A stretch of DNA of 64,000 bases from Proteles cristata cristata (Eukaryota > Chordata > Mammalia > Carnivora > Hyaenidae): the NCBI GenBank assembly GCA_017311185.1, contig JAESUZ010000756.1:62001-126000 (forward strand), in the 5' to 3' direction. The notes under the pieces were generated by a model. That model made no database searches. It was not told the origin of the DNA and saw nothing but the letters and a program-made list of their open reading frames with translations. A program made the translations under genes and the position numbers. The first letter of the stretch is position 1; each line of letters opens with the position of its first letter. Below, piece after piece: positions 45,569 to 57,659 of the stretch.

Positions 45569-46396
45569 GAAAGTGATATTTTTAATTTCAGTTTTCAACT
45601 GTTTATTGTTAATAAGTTGAAATGCAATTGGTCGATTTTATTTTCTACAACCTTGATAATCTCAGTTATAACTGAGAGTCCATTAGATTTTCAATGTAGA
45701 TGATTTTGTCTTCTGAATATAAAGACAGTTTTATTTCTTCTGTTATAGTCTATATTGTCATTTATTTCTTTTTCTTGCCATATTATACTGGCTAAAACCT
45801 CCAGTAAAATGTTGAGTAGAAATCTAAAAGGAGACATCCTTACCTTGTTCCAGATGTTAGGGGAAAAACATTCAGAATGATTTTGGTTGTGGGGTTTTTA
45901 TAGATCCTCTTTAACAAGTTGAGGAAGTTCCTTTCTATTCTTAGTTTGTTGAAAGATTTTAGGAAGATTGGATGTTGGATTTTGCCAAATGTTTTTTCTC
46001 CACCTATAGGTATGCTCATTTAGTTGTTCTTTTTGAGTTTTTTAAATATGAACTTTACTGATTGATTTTCAAATGTTAAAGCAACCATGCATCTTGGCAA
46101 TTAACTTCACTTATTCATGTGTATTAACCTTTTTAGATATTGTTAGGATAAATTTACTACATATTAATACTTTTTGCATTATATTCATGAGGGATGTTGA
46201 GCTGTAGTTTTCTTACAATATCTTTGGGACATATTCTCTCCTTTTCAAATTTTTGGATGTTTGTGTAGAATTCATACTATTTCTTCATTTACTATTTGCT
46301 AGAATTCTCCAAGGAAGCCATCTGAGTCTGTAGGTGGTGTTTTGTTTGTTTGTTTTATGGGAAGGTGTATAAAATGTTTAAAATAAATTTTTTTCT

Positions 46397-46620
46397 GGGG
46401 CGCCTGGGTGGCTTAGTCGGTTAAGCGTCCGACTTTCGCTTGGGTCATGATCTCGCGGTTCGTGGGTTCGAGCCCCGCGTCGGGCTCTGTGCTGACTGCC
46501 AGCTCAGAGCCTGGAGCCTGTTTCAGTCTGTGACTCCCTCTCTCTCTGACCCTCCCCTGCTCACGCTGTCTCTCTCTCCTAGAAATAAATAAAAATAAAA
46601 ATAAAAATAAATAAAATAAA
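46397..46620 (+). mobile_element. Young carnivore SINE (CTAG-tail subgroup), plus
   Basis: GGGGCGCCTGGGTGGCTTAG head, GACTGCCAGCTCAGAGCC, CTCTCTCCTAGAAATAAAT, then a AAAATAAAAATAAAT tail. The minus-strand frame 46658-46413 is this SINE read backwards. Confidence 0.96.
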
Positions 46621-46779
46621 GTTTTTTCAATGGATATAGGACTATTCAGTTTGTCCAATTCTTCCTGGATGAGCTCTAGTAATTTATGTTTTTCAAGGAA
46701 TTTTCCTATTAATCTAATTTACTGAATTTATTGGAATAAGTTGGTCAAAATATTACCTACCATATTATCCTTTACTATT

Positions 46780-47004
46780 ATTTTTTTATAAATTTTTTTT
46801 TATGTTTTATTTATTTTTAGGAGAGAGAGAGACAGCGTGAGCAAGGGAGGGTCAGAGAGAGAGGGAGTCACAGACTGAAACAGGCTCCAGGGTCTGAGCT
46901 GGCAGTCAGCACAGAGCCCGACGCGGGGCTGGAACCCACGAACCGCGAGATAATGACCTAAGCGAAAGTCGGACGCTTAACCGACTAAGCCACCCAGGCG
47001 CCCC
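46780..47004 (-). mobile_element. Young carnivore SINE (CTAG-tail subgroup), minus
   Basis: 14-bp duplication TATCCTTTACTATT at 46766-46779 and 47005-47018. Tail TTATTTTTAGGAGAGAGAGA, body GGCAGTCAGCACAGAGCCC. Confidence 0.96.
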
Positions 47005-47140
47005 TATCCTTTACTATTTGTAAAATCTGTAGTCATGTCCATTTCTTTCATTGCTGATATTGGTTGTGTCTTATATCTTTTACTCATCAGTTTGATGAGA
47101 GGTTTATCACTTAGATTGATCTTTTCAAATAATCAGGTTT

Positions 47141-47385
47141 AAAAAATTGTATTTAATTTATTTTGAGAAAAAGAGAGAACATGAGTGAGTGAACAGCAGA
47201 AAAAGAGAGAATACCATGAGGTGCAGAGATAGAAAGTGTGTGTGGAGCCTGGAGTGGGGCTCTAGCTCACCTGAAGTGGGACTCAAACTCACCTGAAGCA
47301 GGGCTCTAGCTCATCAACTGTGAGTCAGTCATGACTGACTGAGCTGAAGTGAGATGCTTACCTGAATGAGCCACTCAAGCGTCCC
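47141..47385 (-). mobile_element. Carnivore SINE variant with internal repeat, minus
   Basis: It has the SINE tail and a CCACTCAAGCGTCCC end. Internally the block CTCACCTGAAG(T/C)(G/A)GG recurs, with two copies of GGGCTCTAGCTCA. Flanks AATCAGGTTT/AATCAGTTTT. Related structure in 59431-59650. Confidence 0.88.
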
Positions 47386-47898
47386 TCAATCAGTTTTTTA
47401 TTTCATACGTTTTTCTCTCTTTTTTTCATATCGTTTCTTGTTCATTTGTTTTTGTTTACTTACCTCTGTTTACTTTGAGTTTAATTTACTACTCAAGGTG
47501 GCAGTTAAGATCATTGATATGATCTTTTCTTATACAGGTGTTTAGTGCTATAAATTTCCCTCTAAGTTTTGTTTGAGCAGCATATCACAAATTTGGATAT
47601 TTTATTTTTGTTAATTTATAAATGCTTTCTGATTTTCTTTTGTATTTGTTTTTTTTTAATCACAGTTTATTTAAAAGTGTGCTATGTAGTTTCTCAATAT
47701 TTGAGAATTTTCCAGATATCTTTCTTTTACTGACTTCTAATTTCTTTGCATTGTGGTCAAATAAGTTACTTTATTTGACTTGAATCCTTAATTTATTGAC
47801 CAACATTTTATGGCTTAGAATATGCTCTGTCTAGGTAAATGCTTCATGTCTATTTGAAAAGAGGATAAAGTTTGGTGTTTTTTGGTGTAATGCCTTAG

Positions 47899-48074
47899 TT
47901 TTTTTTTTAAGTGTATTTATTTTGAGAGAGGGAGAGCACATGAGCAGGGGAGGAGCAGAGAGAGAGGATCCCAAGCAAGTTCTGCGCTATCAGCAGGGAG
48001 CCTGACATGGGGCTTGAACCCACAAACCATGTGATCATGACCTGAGCCGAAACCAAGAGCCACACAAGCGCCCC
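47899..48074 (-). mobile_element. Carnivore SINE, minus, part of 5' lost
   Basis: TATTTATTTTGAGAGAGGGAG tail side and CACACAAGCGCCCC end. Flanks GTGTAATGCCTTAG/GATGTAATGCCTTA. Confidence 0.9.
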
Positions 48075-48104
48075 TGATGTAATGCCTTATAAATGTTAAT
48101 TAGG

Positions 48105-48192
48105 TGACCCTCCCCTGCTAGCATTCACTCTCTCTCTGTCTCTCTAAAAATAAATAGATATTAAAAAATATATATTCTCTGGGACACCTGGG
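48105..48192 (+). mobile_element. SINE fragments (3' part, then a head)
   Basis: GTGACCCTCCCCTGCTAGC and TAAAAATAAATAGATATT are a SINE 3' half. GGGACACCTGGG at 48180-48191 is a lone head. The rest is missing. Confidence 0.7.
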
Positions 48193-48534
48193 AAAATATT
48201 AAAAATATATCTATATAAATAAAATTTGTCTGTATGTGAAGTATGTTTCTTCTGGGCATCATATAGTCAAGTATTATTTTTTAAATAAATCAATAATCTC
48301 TGCCTTTCATTTAATTGGGATAATTAGACCTTGATTAGATCAATAATCAAAGTGATTATTGATATGGTTAGATTTTACCCGCTTTGATATTTGTTTTCTA
48401 TTTTTCTCATCTGTTCTTTGTTTTCATTTTTTTATTTTTCTGCTTTGTTTTGGGTTGAATATGTTTATGATTTCATTTTATCCCAACTTGTTACTTAACT
48501 AGAACCAGCTATAATTCTATTTTGTTTGACATTC

Positions 48535-49310
48535 CACCATAAGAATATACCACATTTTGTTTATCCATTCACCAAATGATAGACATTTGGGTTGTTTCCA
48601 CTTTTTGGCTCTTGTGAATAGTGCTTCTATGAACATTTATATATAAGCTTTTATCTGAACTTATGTTTTTGATGGGTTTACTTAGGGTCGGAATTGCTGA
48701 ATCACATGGTAACTCTGTGTCTAATTTTTTAAAGATTTTTTTTAAGTTTACTTATTTATTTTTGAGAAACAGCACGAGTAGGGGAGAGGCAGAGAGAGTG
48801 GGAGAGCGAGAATCCCAAGCAGCCTCCACGCTGTCAGTGTGGAACCCGATGTGGGGCTCCATCTCAGAAACTGTGAGATAATGACCTGAGCTGGAATCAA
48901 GAGTCAGACATTTAACCTACTGAGCCACTCAGGCTGCCCCTGTGTCTAATTTTTTAAAGAACTGCTGAACTATTTTTCACAACAACTACATGATTGTAAA
49001 TTCCCACCAGCAATATATGAGGGGTCTAATTCTTTTTTTTATAATCTGGATGTTTTCTATTCATTTTTCTTGTCTACACTTGTACTGAATCTCCAGTGCA
49101 GTGTTGAATAGAAATAACAAAAGTGGATCTCTTTGACTTCTTCATGACCTGAAGACATTCCTCTTCCTGTGTCATTATTCTGTACAGGGGTGTTGGGAGA
49201 CAGATTAAGTTGTCCCTTTAGTTCACAGATCCTTAGATTGAAAAAATAAATGGACTGTATTTCAGGAATATGCCTAAAGAGCCTCATCGACACCAAGACC
49301 AGAGTTAGGT
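48535..49310 (-). mobile_element. Old L1 piece, minus, host of young L1
   Basis: ACCACATTTTGTTTATCCATT, TGGGTTGTTTCCACTTTTTG and AATTCCCACCAGCAATATATG are antisense L1 3' phrases. It is interrupted by the SINE at 48736-48939 and ends at the young L1 insertion point (49310/49311). Confidence 0.75.
48736..48939 (-). mobile_element. Carnivore SINE, minus
   Basis: A 21-bp duplication beginning CTGTGTCTAATTTTTTAAA flanks it, 48715-48735 and 48940-48960. Tail ATTTATTTTTGAGAAACAGC and end AGGCTGCCCC. Confidence 0.95.
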
Positions 49311-49327
49311 AAGATTCTGGATTTTCA
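49311..49327 (+). repeat. Target-site duplication, left copy (young L1)
   Basis: AAGATTCTGGATTTTCA, identical to 54702-54718. It marks the L1 insertion. Confidence 0.95.
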
Positions 49328-49731
49328 ATATCTCACACGGAAGAGATCTGAAGCCATAGAAAACCTTACAGAACCCAAGAGACTGGGAGAAAAAGGACGC
49401 AGAATCCACTGAGAAAGACTTCTAACGGCTACCTCAAGAAACAAGCCAGAGTACACATGGTGGAGAGTCCCAAATATCACTACGAGTAGGAAAATAAAAT
49501 AACCAAGGTCTCAACAAGAGAGACCAAGAGATACCACTCAAAAAAAAAAAAAAACTCTCTAAAAGGATAGGCTCTGGACAGTCAAAGAGCCTTCTTGGAT
49601 ACAGCAGTGCTTACAGGTGCAGAGAGCATAACAAGTCTTTAAAACTAACAAAAGCCAGAAAGCTAATTAAAATGATGAATTAAAAGAGCTCTCCTCCAAA
49701 GAAGTTCCAAGAAGAACTGATAGCTAATGAA

Positions 49732-50301
49732 TTGCTCAAAACAGATATAAGCAGCATAACTGAACAAGATTTTAGAATAATAATCATAAAATTAATAGCT
49801 GGGCTTGAAAAAAGCATAGGGGACATCAAAGAAACTATGGCTACAGACAAGATGGAGAATAAGAATAGGCATGATGAATTTAAAAATGCGATAAATGAGA
49901 TACATAATAAATTAGAGGCCTCCAATGCACGGATTGAAGAGGCAGAAAGGAGAATAAGTGATTTAGAAGACACCATTATAGAAAAAGAGGAAACTGAGAA
50001 AAAAAGAGACAAAATGATCCAGGAACATGAAAGAAGAGTTCGAGAGCTCAGCAACAATGTCAAGCGCAACAATATCCATATCATAGTAATTCTAGAAGAG
50101 GAAGAGAGGGGGAAAGGTGCTGAAGGAGTCCTGGAACAAATTATAGCAGAGAACTTCTCCAAGCTGGGGAAGGAAGTAAACGTTGAAATACAAAAGACTC
50201 AGAGGACTCCCCTCAGATGTAATTTGAATCTATCTTCGGCACGGCATATTATAGTAAAAATGGCAAAATACAAGGACAAAGAAAATTTTGAAAGCAGCTA
50301 G
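49732..50301 (+). pseudogene. L1 ORF1 remnant (coiled coil and RRM)
   Basis: A 189-codon open stretch remains. Its coiled-coil part includes KNRHDEFKNAINEIHNKLE and ARIEEAERRISDLE. The RRM part follows with NNIHIIVILEEEERGKG, ending in HIIVKMAKYKDKENF, then a stop. It is an RNA-binding chaperone of the L1 RNP in active copies. The N-terminus has no plausible start and upstream codons are broken. The bases to about 50540 continue with homology to the C-terminal part (QPRILYPASLSF-like in another frame). Confidence 0.85.
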
Positions 50302-50608
50302 AGCGAAAAGGGCCCTAACATACAAAGGGAAACCTATCAGAGTGGTGACAGACCTATCTACTGACTTTGGCAGGCCAGAAAGGAATGGCAGGAGATCTTG
50401 AATGTGATGAACAGAAAAAATATGCAGCCAAGAATCCTCTATCCAGCAAGCCTGTCATTCAAAATAGAAGGAGAGATAAAAGTCTTTCCAAATAAACAGA
50501 AATTGAGAGAATTTGTCACCACTAAGCCAGCCCTACAAGAAATCCTGAGTGGGATGCTCTGAAGGAAAGGTTGCAAGGAACAAAAATACCAGAGACACCA
50601 CCACAAAC

Positions 50609-53600
50609 ATGAACCCCACAAAGGACACAAGGACTCTAAACCCACATATTTCAATAATAACACTGAATATAAATGGGCTGAATGCTCCAATCAAAAGACA
50701 TAGGGTAGCAGAATGGATAAAAAAACAAAATCCATCTATATGCTGTCTACAAGAAACTCACTTTAGATTGGAAGATACCTTCATATTAAAAGAAAGGGGA
50801 TAGAGAAATATATATCATGCTACTGGAAATCAAAAGAAAGCTGGAGTAGCTATACTTATATCAGACAAACTGGACTTTAAAGTAATGACAATGACAAGAG
50901 ATGAAGAAGGGCATTACATAATAATTACAGCATCTATCCATCAGGAAGAACTAACAATCACAAATGTCTACGCACCGAATATGGGAGCACCTAAATATTT
51001 AAAACAATTAATCACAAACAGAAACAAGCTTACAGATAAGAATGTGCTAATAGCAGGGGACTTTAATACTCCACTTACAGCAACGGATAGGTCAACCAGA
51101 CAGAAAATCACTAAAGAAATATGGACTTGAAAGACACATTGGACCAGATGGATCTGACAGATATATTTCCTACTCTACATCTTGAGGTCAAGGAATTTAC
51201 TTTCTTCTCAAGTGCGCATGGCACATTCTCCAAGACAGATCACATACTGGGACATGAAGCAGCCTTCAATAAATATAAAAGAATCGAGATCATACCATGC
51301 ACACTGTCAGATCATAATGCTTTGAAACTTGAAATCAATTAAACGAAGAAGTCTGGAAAACCTCCCAAAACCTGGAGGTTAGAGAACACTCTACTAAAGA
51401 ATGAATGGGCCAATCAGGCAATTAGAGATGAAATTTAAAAATATATGGAAACAAATGAAAATGAAAACACAACAATCCAAACTGTATGGGATGCGGCAAA
51501 GGTAGTCCTAAGAGGAAAGTACATTGCTCTCCAGGCCTATTTCAAGAAACTAGAAAAAGCTCAAGTCCAAAATCTAACAGCTCACCTAAAGGAATTAGAA
51601 GCAGAGCAACAAGAAAGCCCCAAAACCAGCAGAAGAACAGAAATAGTAAAAATCAGAGCAGAAATAAACAATATAGAGACCAAAGAAACAATTGAACAGA
51701 TCAATGAAACCAAGAGTTGGTTTTTTGAAAAAATAAACAAAATTGATAAACCTCTAGCCAGGCTCTTCAAAAAGAAAAGAGAGAGCACCCAAAGAGACAA
51801 AATCATGAATGAAAATGGACTTATTACAACCATCCCCTCAGAAATACAAGCAATTATCAGGAAATACTATGAAAAATTATATGCCAACAAATTGGACAAC
51901 CTAGAAGAAATGGACAAATTCCTAAACACACACTCACTACCAAAATTGACACAGGAAGAGATAGAAAATCTGAACAGACCCATAACTAGTGAAGAAGTCG
52001 AATCAGTTATCAAAAATCTCCCAACAAATAAGAGCCCTGGACCTGATGGTTTCCCTTTGGAATTCTACCAAACGTTTAAAACAGAATTAATAACAATTAA
52101 TTCTCATGCTATTCCAAAAAATAGAAACTGAAGGAAAACTCCCGGACTCATTTTATGAAGCCAGCATCACTCTGATTCCCAAGCCAGACAGAGATCCAGC
52201 AAAAAAAGAGAACTACAGGCCAATATCCTTGATGAATATGGATGCAAAAATCCTCAACAAGATCCTTGCAAATCGAATCCAACAGCACATAAAAAGAATC
52301 ATCCACCAAGATCAAGTGGGATTCATTCCTGGGTTACAGGGCTGGTTCAACATTTGCAAATCAATCAATGTGATACACCACAATAACAAAAGAAAAGATA
52401 AAAAACTATATGATCCTGTCGATAGATGCAGAAAAAGCATTTGACAAAATAAAGCATCCCTTCTTAATAAAGACATTAGAGAAAGTTGGGATAGAAGGAA
52501 CCTACTTAAGCATCATAAAAACCATCTATGAGAAGCCTTCAGCTAACATCATCCTCAACGGGGAAAAACTCAGAGCTTTCCCCCTGAGATCAGGAGCACG
52601 ACAGGGATGTCCACTCTCACCACTGTTGTTTAACATACTGCTGGAAGTCCTAGCATCAGCCATCAGACAACAAAAGGAAATAAAAGACATCAGAATTGGC
52701 AAAGAGGAAATCAAACTTTCACTTTTCGCAGACAACATAATACTCTACATAGAAAATCCGACAGATTCCACCAGAAGCCTACTAGAACTGATCCAAGAAT
52801 TCAGCCAAGTTGCAGGGTACAAAATCAATGTACAGAAATCAGTTGCATTCTTATACACCAATAATGAAGCATCAGAAAGAGAAATCAAGAAACTGATCCC
52901 GTTCACAATTGCACAAAAAGCCATAAAATACCTCGGAATAAACCTAACCAAGGATACAAGAGATCTGTATGATGAAAACTATAGAAAACTTATGAAGGAA
53001 ATTGAAGAAGACACAAAGAAGTGGAAAAACATTCCATGCTCATGGGTCGAAAGAATAAATATAGTTAAAATGTGTTTACTACCCAAAGCAATCTACACAT
53101 TCAATGCAATTCCAATCAAAATTACACTAGCATACTTCTCAAAACTAGAACAAACTATCCTAAAATTTGCATGGAACCACAAAAGACCCTGAATAGCCAA
53201 AGTAATATTGAAGAAGAAAACCAAAACGGGAGGCATCACCATCCCAGACTTTAGCTTCTACTACAAAGCTGTTATCATCAAGACAGTATGGTATTGGCAC
53301 AAAAGCAGACACATAGACCAATGGAACAGAATTGAGAACTCAGAGCTGGACCCAAAGGTATACAACCAACTAATCTTTGACAAAGCAGGAAAGAACATCC
53401 AATGGAAAAAAGACAGCCTCTTTAACAGATAGTGTTGGGAGAACTGGACAGCAACATGCAGAAGATTGAAACTAAATCAATTTCTCACACCATACACCAA
53501 AATAAACTCAAAATGGATAAAGGACCTGAACGTGAGACAGGAAACCATCAAAACCCTAGAGGAGAAAGCAGGAAACAACCTCCTTGACCTCCACCGCAGC

Positions 53601-54440
53601 AACTTCTTACTTGACACATCCCCAAAAGCAAGGGAAACAAGAGCAAAAACAAACCATTGGGACCTCATCAAGATTAAAAGCTTCTGCACGGCAAAGCAAA
53701 CAATCCACAAAACTAATAGGTAACCAATGGAATGGGAAAAGATAGTTGCAAATGACATATCAGACAAAGGGCTAATATCCAAAATCTATAAGGAACTCAC
53801 CAAACTCCACTCCCGAAAAACAAACAGCCCAGTAAAGAAATGGGCAGAAGATATGAACAGACACTTCTCCAAAGAGGACATCCAGATGGCCAACAGACAC
53901 ATGAAACGATGCTCAGCATCCCTCCTCATCAGGGAAATACAAATCAAAATCACACTGAGATACCACCTCATGCCAGTCAGAGTGGCTAAAATGAGCAAAT
54001 CAGAGAACGCGAGATGCTGGCGAGGATGTAGAGAAACGGGCACCCTCCTACATTTTTGGTGGTAATGTAAACTGGTACAGCCCCTCTGGAAAACAGTGTG
54101 GAGGTTCTTCAGGAAACTAACAATCGAACTCCCCTATGACCCAGCAATAGCACTGCTAGGAATTTACCCAAGGGATACAGGAGTGCTGATGCCTAGGAGC
54201 ACATGTACCCCAATGTTCATAGCAGCACTCTCCACAATAGCTAAAACATGGAAAGAGCCTAAGTGTCCATCAACAGATGAATGGATCAAGAAGATGTGGT
54301 TTATCTATATGATGGAATACTACATGGCAATGAGAAACCATGAAATCTGGCCATGTGTAGCAACCTGGATGGACCTTGAGGGCGTTATGCTGAGCAAAAT
54401 AAGGCAGAGAAGGACAAATATCATATGTTTGCACGTATAG
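50609..54440 (+). pseudogene. L1 ORF2 remnant (endonuclease and reverse transcriptase), broken
   Basis: It starts at HISIITLNINGLNAPIKRH with QETHFRLED (endonuclease). Damage: stop TAG at 50801-50803; frame change near 51120; stop at 51340-51342 and TAA at 51436-51438; frame change near 52105; another near 52410-52440; TGA at about 53190; stops at 53430-53432 and 53721-53723. The RT domain has [18 protein letters not shown]; the catalytic box reads FADN (GAC AAC at 52731-52736) where active L1 has FADD. The Cys-rich C-terminus extends to 54440. It is dead by several independent lesions. Confidence 0.9.
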
Positions 54441-54543
54441 GAGGATTAGGAAGAACTTAACAGAGGACCGTGGGGGAGAAGAAGTGGGGAAAGAGGCAAA
54501 CCATGAGAGACTCTTGAATGCTGAGAACAAACTAAGGACTGAT

Positions 54544-54561
54544 GGGTTTGGGGGTGGGGGG
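54544..54561 (+). other. G-rich tract in L1 3'UTR
   Basis: GGGTTTGGGGGTGGGGGG could form a G-quadruplex, a usual feature of the 3'UTR of mammalian L1. Confidence 0.65.
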
Positions 54562-54701
54562 GGAGATGGGCATGGAGGGAAGGCACTTGTGGGGATGAGC
54601 ACTGGGTGTTATATGGAAACCGACCTGACAATAGACTATTTGTAAAAAAATAAAATAAATAAATACATAAATAAATAAAAAATAAATAAAAAGAAAAAAA
54701 A

Positions 54702-54718
54702 AAGATTCTGGATTTTCA
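54702..54718 (+). repeat. Target-site duplication, right copy (young L1)
   Basis: AAGATTCTGGATTTTCA, identical to 49311-49327. Confidence 0.95.
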
Positions 54719-54794
54719 GCTGAAGGTATAATAGACTTTTGAAAGTTTGTGGAGAGGATAAGTGTAACTTTCATGTAATAGGTATGTGGCTGTT

Positions 54795-55300
54795 TTAGTC
54801 AGGCCTAAAATGTCCCCCAGTGATTCTGGCTTCTTGGTATTCGCACTTTTGCTTTACTGTGCTGTATCACGTTTGGTCAGTGGGATTAATAGCAGACAGC
54901 AGAAGAGATGGCTAATCACTTCTGAGATTAGGTTATAAAAGATGCTGTGGTTTTTACCTCCCCCTCTCCTCTCAGGTCACTCACTAGGGGAAGGTCAAGT
55001 GTGAGCAGCTTCTGTAAAGGCCCACATTCTGAGACACTTAGGTCTTTGGAGAGTTTCATGTGAAGAACAGAGGCCTCTTGCCAATGGTTAGGGCTGTCTT
55101 CTTGAAGGCAAGTCCTCCAGTTCCAACCAAGCCTTCAGACAATTCTAGTCCCTGCCAACATGCTGAGTGCAATGTGAATCATGCACTAAACCTCTCCCAA
55201 ATTCTTGACTCCCCCCAAACCGTGAGGTAATAAATGTTGGTTGTTTTATGCCCATAAATGTGGGGATGATTTGTTATGCAATCATAGATAACTATAGGGA
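54795..55300 (+). mobile_element. MLT1-type LTR (ERVL-MaLR), solo
   Basis: It ends AATAAATGTTGGTTGTTTTATG and CAATCATAGATAACTATAG, as MLT1 LTRs do, and has GCTGAGTGCAATGTG and CAACATGC further in. No internal retroviral genes adjoin it. The AATAAA at 55230-55235 is the LTR's own signal. Confidence 0.7.
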
Positions 55301-56200
55301 GTGGGCAAACCCTTCTAGGAGCCTTGGGCAAGGGAAAGATGAAAAGAAGGCTCTTCTCACTCCCTTTGATTAGCTATATTAATTAATAATAAGAAGATCG
55401 TCTTCTCCAGGACTCCAAGACATGTCATTACTTAGTCTAACAGGCATGTTAGTACATTACTTAGTATTGACAAGCATGAGCACAGGATGATAGACCAGCT
55501 TACAACTGTGTAGAATGTTCCCTAAGGAAGGAAGCCATGCTCTCAGGCCTAAGTAGGTTTGGGACTGGTACGATCACAAAAATGGACTCTTTTAAGTCTG
55601 CTACAAAAGGGAGAATGAATACATTTTAAGATATCATATTTTCATGGTTACTGTGATATACGTACTGTTAGCATATTAGCAGTGAATCCTAGCTTGCCTT
55701 TAGCCAAGTTTCATGTTGCAGTGATGTTACAGTGGTGTTTAGCACTTCCAAGGCTTCTGACTGGGAAGTCTGTCATGCGCAGTTCACATACCTTGAGGAC
55801 CTGCCAAAAAGACCGCATACGAGAAAAAACAATGATAGTTCCTTTACCATCATTAAGTAGTTTCTTAAACTCATACTCTTGCCCAGATTTGTTTTGGTAT
55901 TTGCTTCCTTTTCCCCCAGATTCTGTTTCAACAACGTAAACCACACAGCACCACAAGATGGTGCTCTTATAACACCATACTTTTGAGTTGGTCCATTCAT
56001 GTGAAGTTGAATATGAAAATGGAGGAAACAGTATGACTGTCCTTCTATGCAGTTTGTGTCGTCAGATTATAAAATAAAGCCCACAACATAGTGTTAAGCA
56101 AGGATAGGTAGATACAAACTATTTGCTTTTTAGTCTCTAGTAACAAGAATAGGTCTTGCTGATCTTCCACACCTTTATCCATTGTGGATATTAAAAGTCT
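55301..56200. other. Intergenic, unidentified
   Basis: No gene was recognised. Around 55700-55980 a minus-strand open frame (55956-55711) with KYQNKSGQEYEFKKLLNDGK may be an old retrocopy or chance. The CTCF-like CCACAAGATGGTGCT is at 55951-55965. Confidence 0.3.
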
Positions 56201-56204
56201 AGAT

Positions 56205-56495
56205 CGGTACTGTTCAGTGCAGGGCGCCACATGGCTACTGAACACTGAAATGTGGCCCATCCAAATCCACATGGAGATTTACTGTAAATGTAAAATATGC
56301 ACCGGATGTTGAAGACTTGGAATGAGGAAAAGCAACATCTCCTTAATAATTTTTACTCTGACTACTTGTTGTAATAATGATATACTGGATGCACTGGCTT
56401 AAATAAAATTCTGTGAAAAGTAATTTTTAGTGTGGCATCTAGAACATTTTAAATGACATATGTGGCTCTCGATACATTCGTATTGAATAGTGTTG
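56205..56495. mobile_element. Old DNA-transposon-like fossil
   Basis: ACTGTTCAGTGCAGGGCGCC, ACATGGCTACTGAACACTG and ACATATGTGGCTCTCGATAC phrases; same family as 15110-15420. Confidence 0.45.
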
Positions 56496-57170
56496 CTCTA
56501 ATATCACATAACAAATAAGTATCAGAGGAGTCTTTTCTGGCCCCATAACCTAAACACTGGTGGTATGGTACCCTAGCACCCAGATCTAGCAGACATTTTA
56601 ATAAGTCAAGTTCTAGATATGGAGATGAGAGAGCATCTACTAGAAAAAGAAAGAATAGAGGTCTAGATTGACTTGGATAAATTTTTTAAGAACTCCTATC
56701 ATTTATGGTTTTGCAGTAAGTTGTGCCTCCTCTCATTTCTGCCAACCTTACTCCCAACCTGACAGGTACCGACACAGGTTAGATGTTTGTATTCCCATCA
56801 CCCAGAAAACGCTTAATTCCTATTTGTGGAATGGATGACTTGCAGGAGCTACTGGGTGGATTCAGGCTGACTTAGTCAATGGAACGCCATTGAACTTGGA
56901 CTTTGCCCCACATCAGCAGGAGCACCTGCAGTGACGCTTTTCAAAAGTGTCCCTGCTCACTTTCCTCAGGGAAAAGCTTTTCCTCTCTCCCTGAACTTTA
57001 AGAAGACCTGTACTTTGAGGTTTGTAAAATTGTCATTCTGCTAATTTTTTTGTCTTGGATATTGGGGCTTATTTTTTTTTTGGCCCAATATCCCTTTACA
57101 TATTGATATAGATGAAAATGAGAAAAAGGGCACAAGAGTCCAGCTGTAATTTGTCATTTGATTTCAAAAG
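56496..57170. other. Intergenic, nothing recognised
   Basis: AT- to mid-GC sequence without an identified element or gene. Confidence 0.5.
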
Positions 57171-57190
57171 GATTAAGGAATAGACAGTGA

Positions 57191-57413
57191 GGAGCGTCTG
57201 GGTGGCTTAGTCAGTTAACCGTCCGACTTTTGCTTAGGTCATGATCTCGCGGTTCGAGGGTTCGAGCCCCGCGTCGGGCTCTGTGCTGACTGCCAGCTCA
57301 GAGCCTGGAGCCTGTTTCAGAGTCTGTGACTCCCTCTCTCTCTGACCCTCCCCTGCTCACGCTGTCTCTCTCTCTCCTAGAAATAATAAAACATTAAAAA
57401 AATTTAAAAAAAA
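57191..57413 (+). mobile_element. Young carnivore SINE (CTAG-tail subgroup), plus
   Basis: 16-bp duplication AAGGAATAGACAGTGA, 57175-57190 and 57414-57429. GACTGCCAGCTCAGAGCC body, CTCCTAGAAATAATAAAAC tail. Confidence 0.97.
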
Positions 57414-57659
57414 AAGGAATAGACAGTGAAAAGAAGGTACTGTCTTGTGAGTAAAAGTGGAGAGGAAGGGACTGTCCCCTTTCTTGTAAGCGCTGATGGC
57501 TAAACATCTACTGCATTTTGTTACTATAGTTCCTTCTATGCTCCCAATATGAAGAGAGAGAGAGCTTCACTCATAAGCAGAAGAGGCCACATTAGATAAA
57601 CCTGAACTTTTATTTGTCCGAAGCACCCATGAGATAGCTGTGTCCCAAAACGGAAAGCA

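Larger units (their letters stand above)
43530..48530 (-). mobile_element. Old L1, minus strand, broken by SINEs
   Basis: From 3' end at low coordinate, sequence reads as antisense L1: AGCTTTATTGAGGAAGACAA, TTTTAATTTACATTTCCCTC, TAGCTTGCCAGTTTCTGC and ATTGATCTTTTCAAATAATC. These are well-known antisense phrases of the 3' part and ORF2. SINEs (43656-48192) split it. No intact frame remains. Confidence 0.8.
49328..54701 (+). mobile_element. Young-ish LINE-1, plus, 5' shortened, non-functional
   Basis: 5374 bp between perfect 17-bp direct repeats. Order: remnants of 5' region and ORF1 (to about 50310), the inter-ORF part, ORF2 (50609-54440), and a short 3'UTR with a G-rich tract (GGGTTTGGGGGTGGGGGG at 54544-54561), then an A/T-rich tail. 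ORF1 and ORF2 carry stops and frameshifts, so it cannot move itself. A full carnivore L1 is over 6 kb, so the 5' end is incomplete or the 5'UTR is absent. TSD and modest decay indicate an insertion after the older SINE/L1 layers. Confidence 0.95.

Noticed and set aside
50609..54440. L1 ORF2 as an active gene
   Set aside because: Several stops, frame changes and a damaged RT box.
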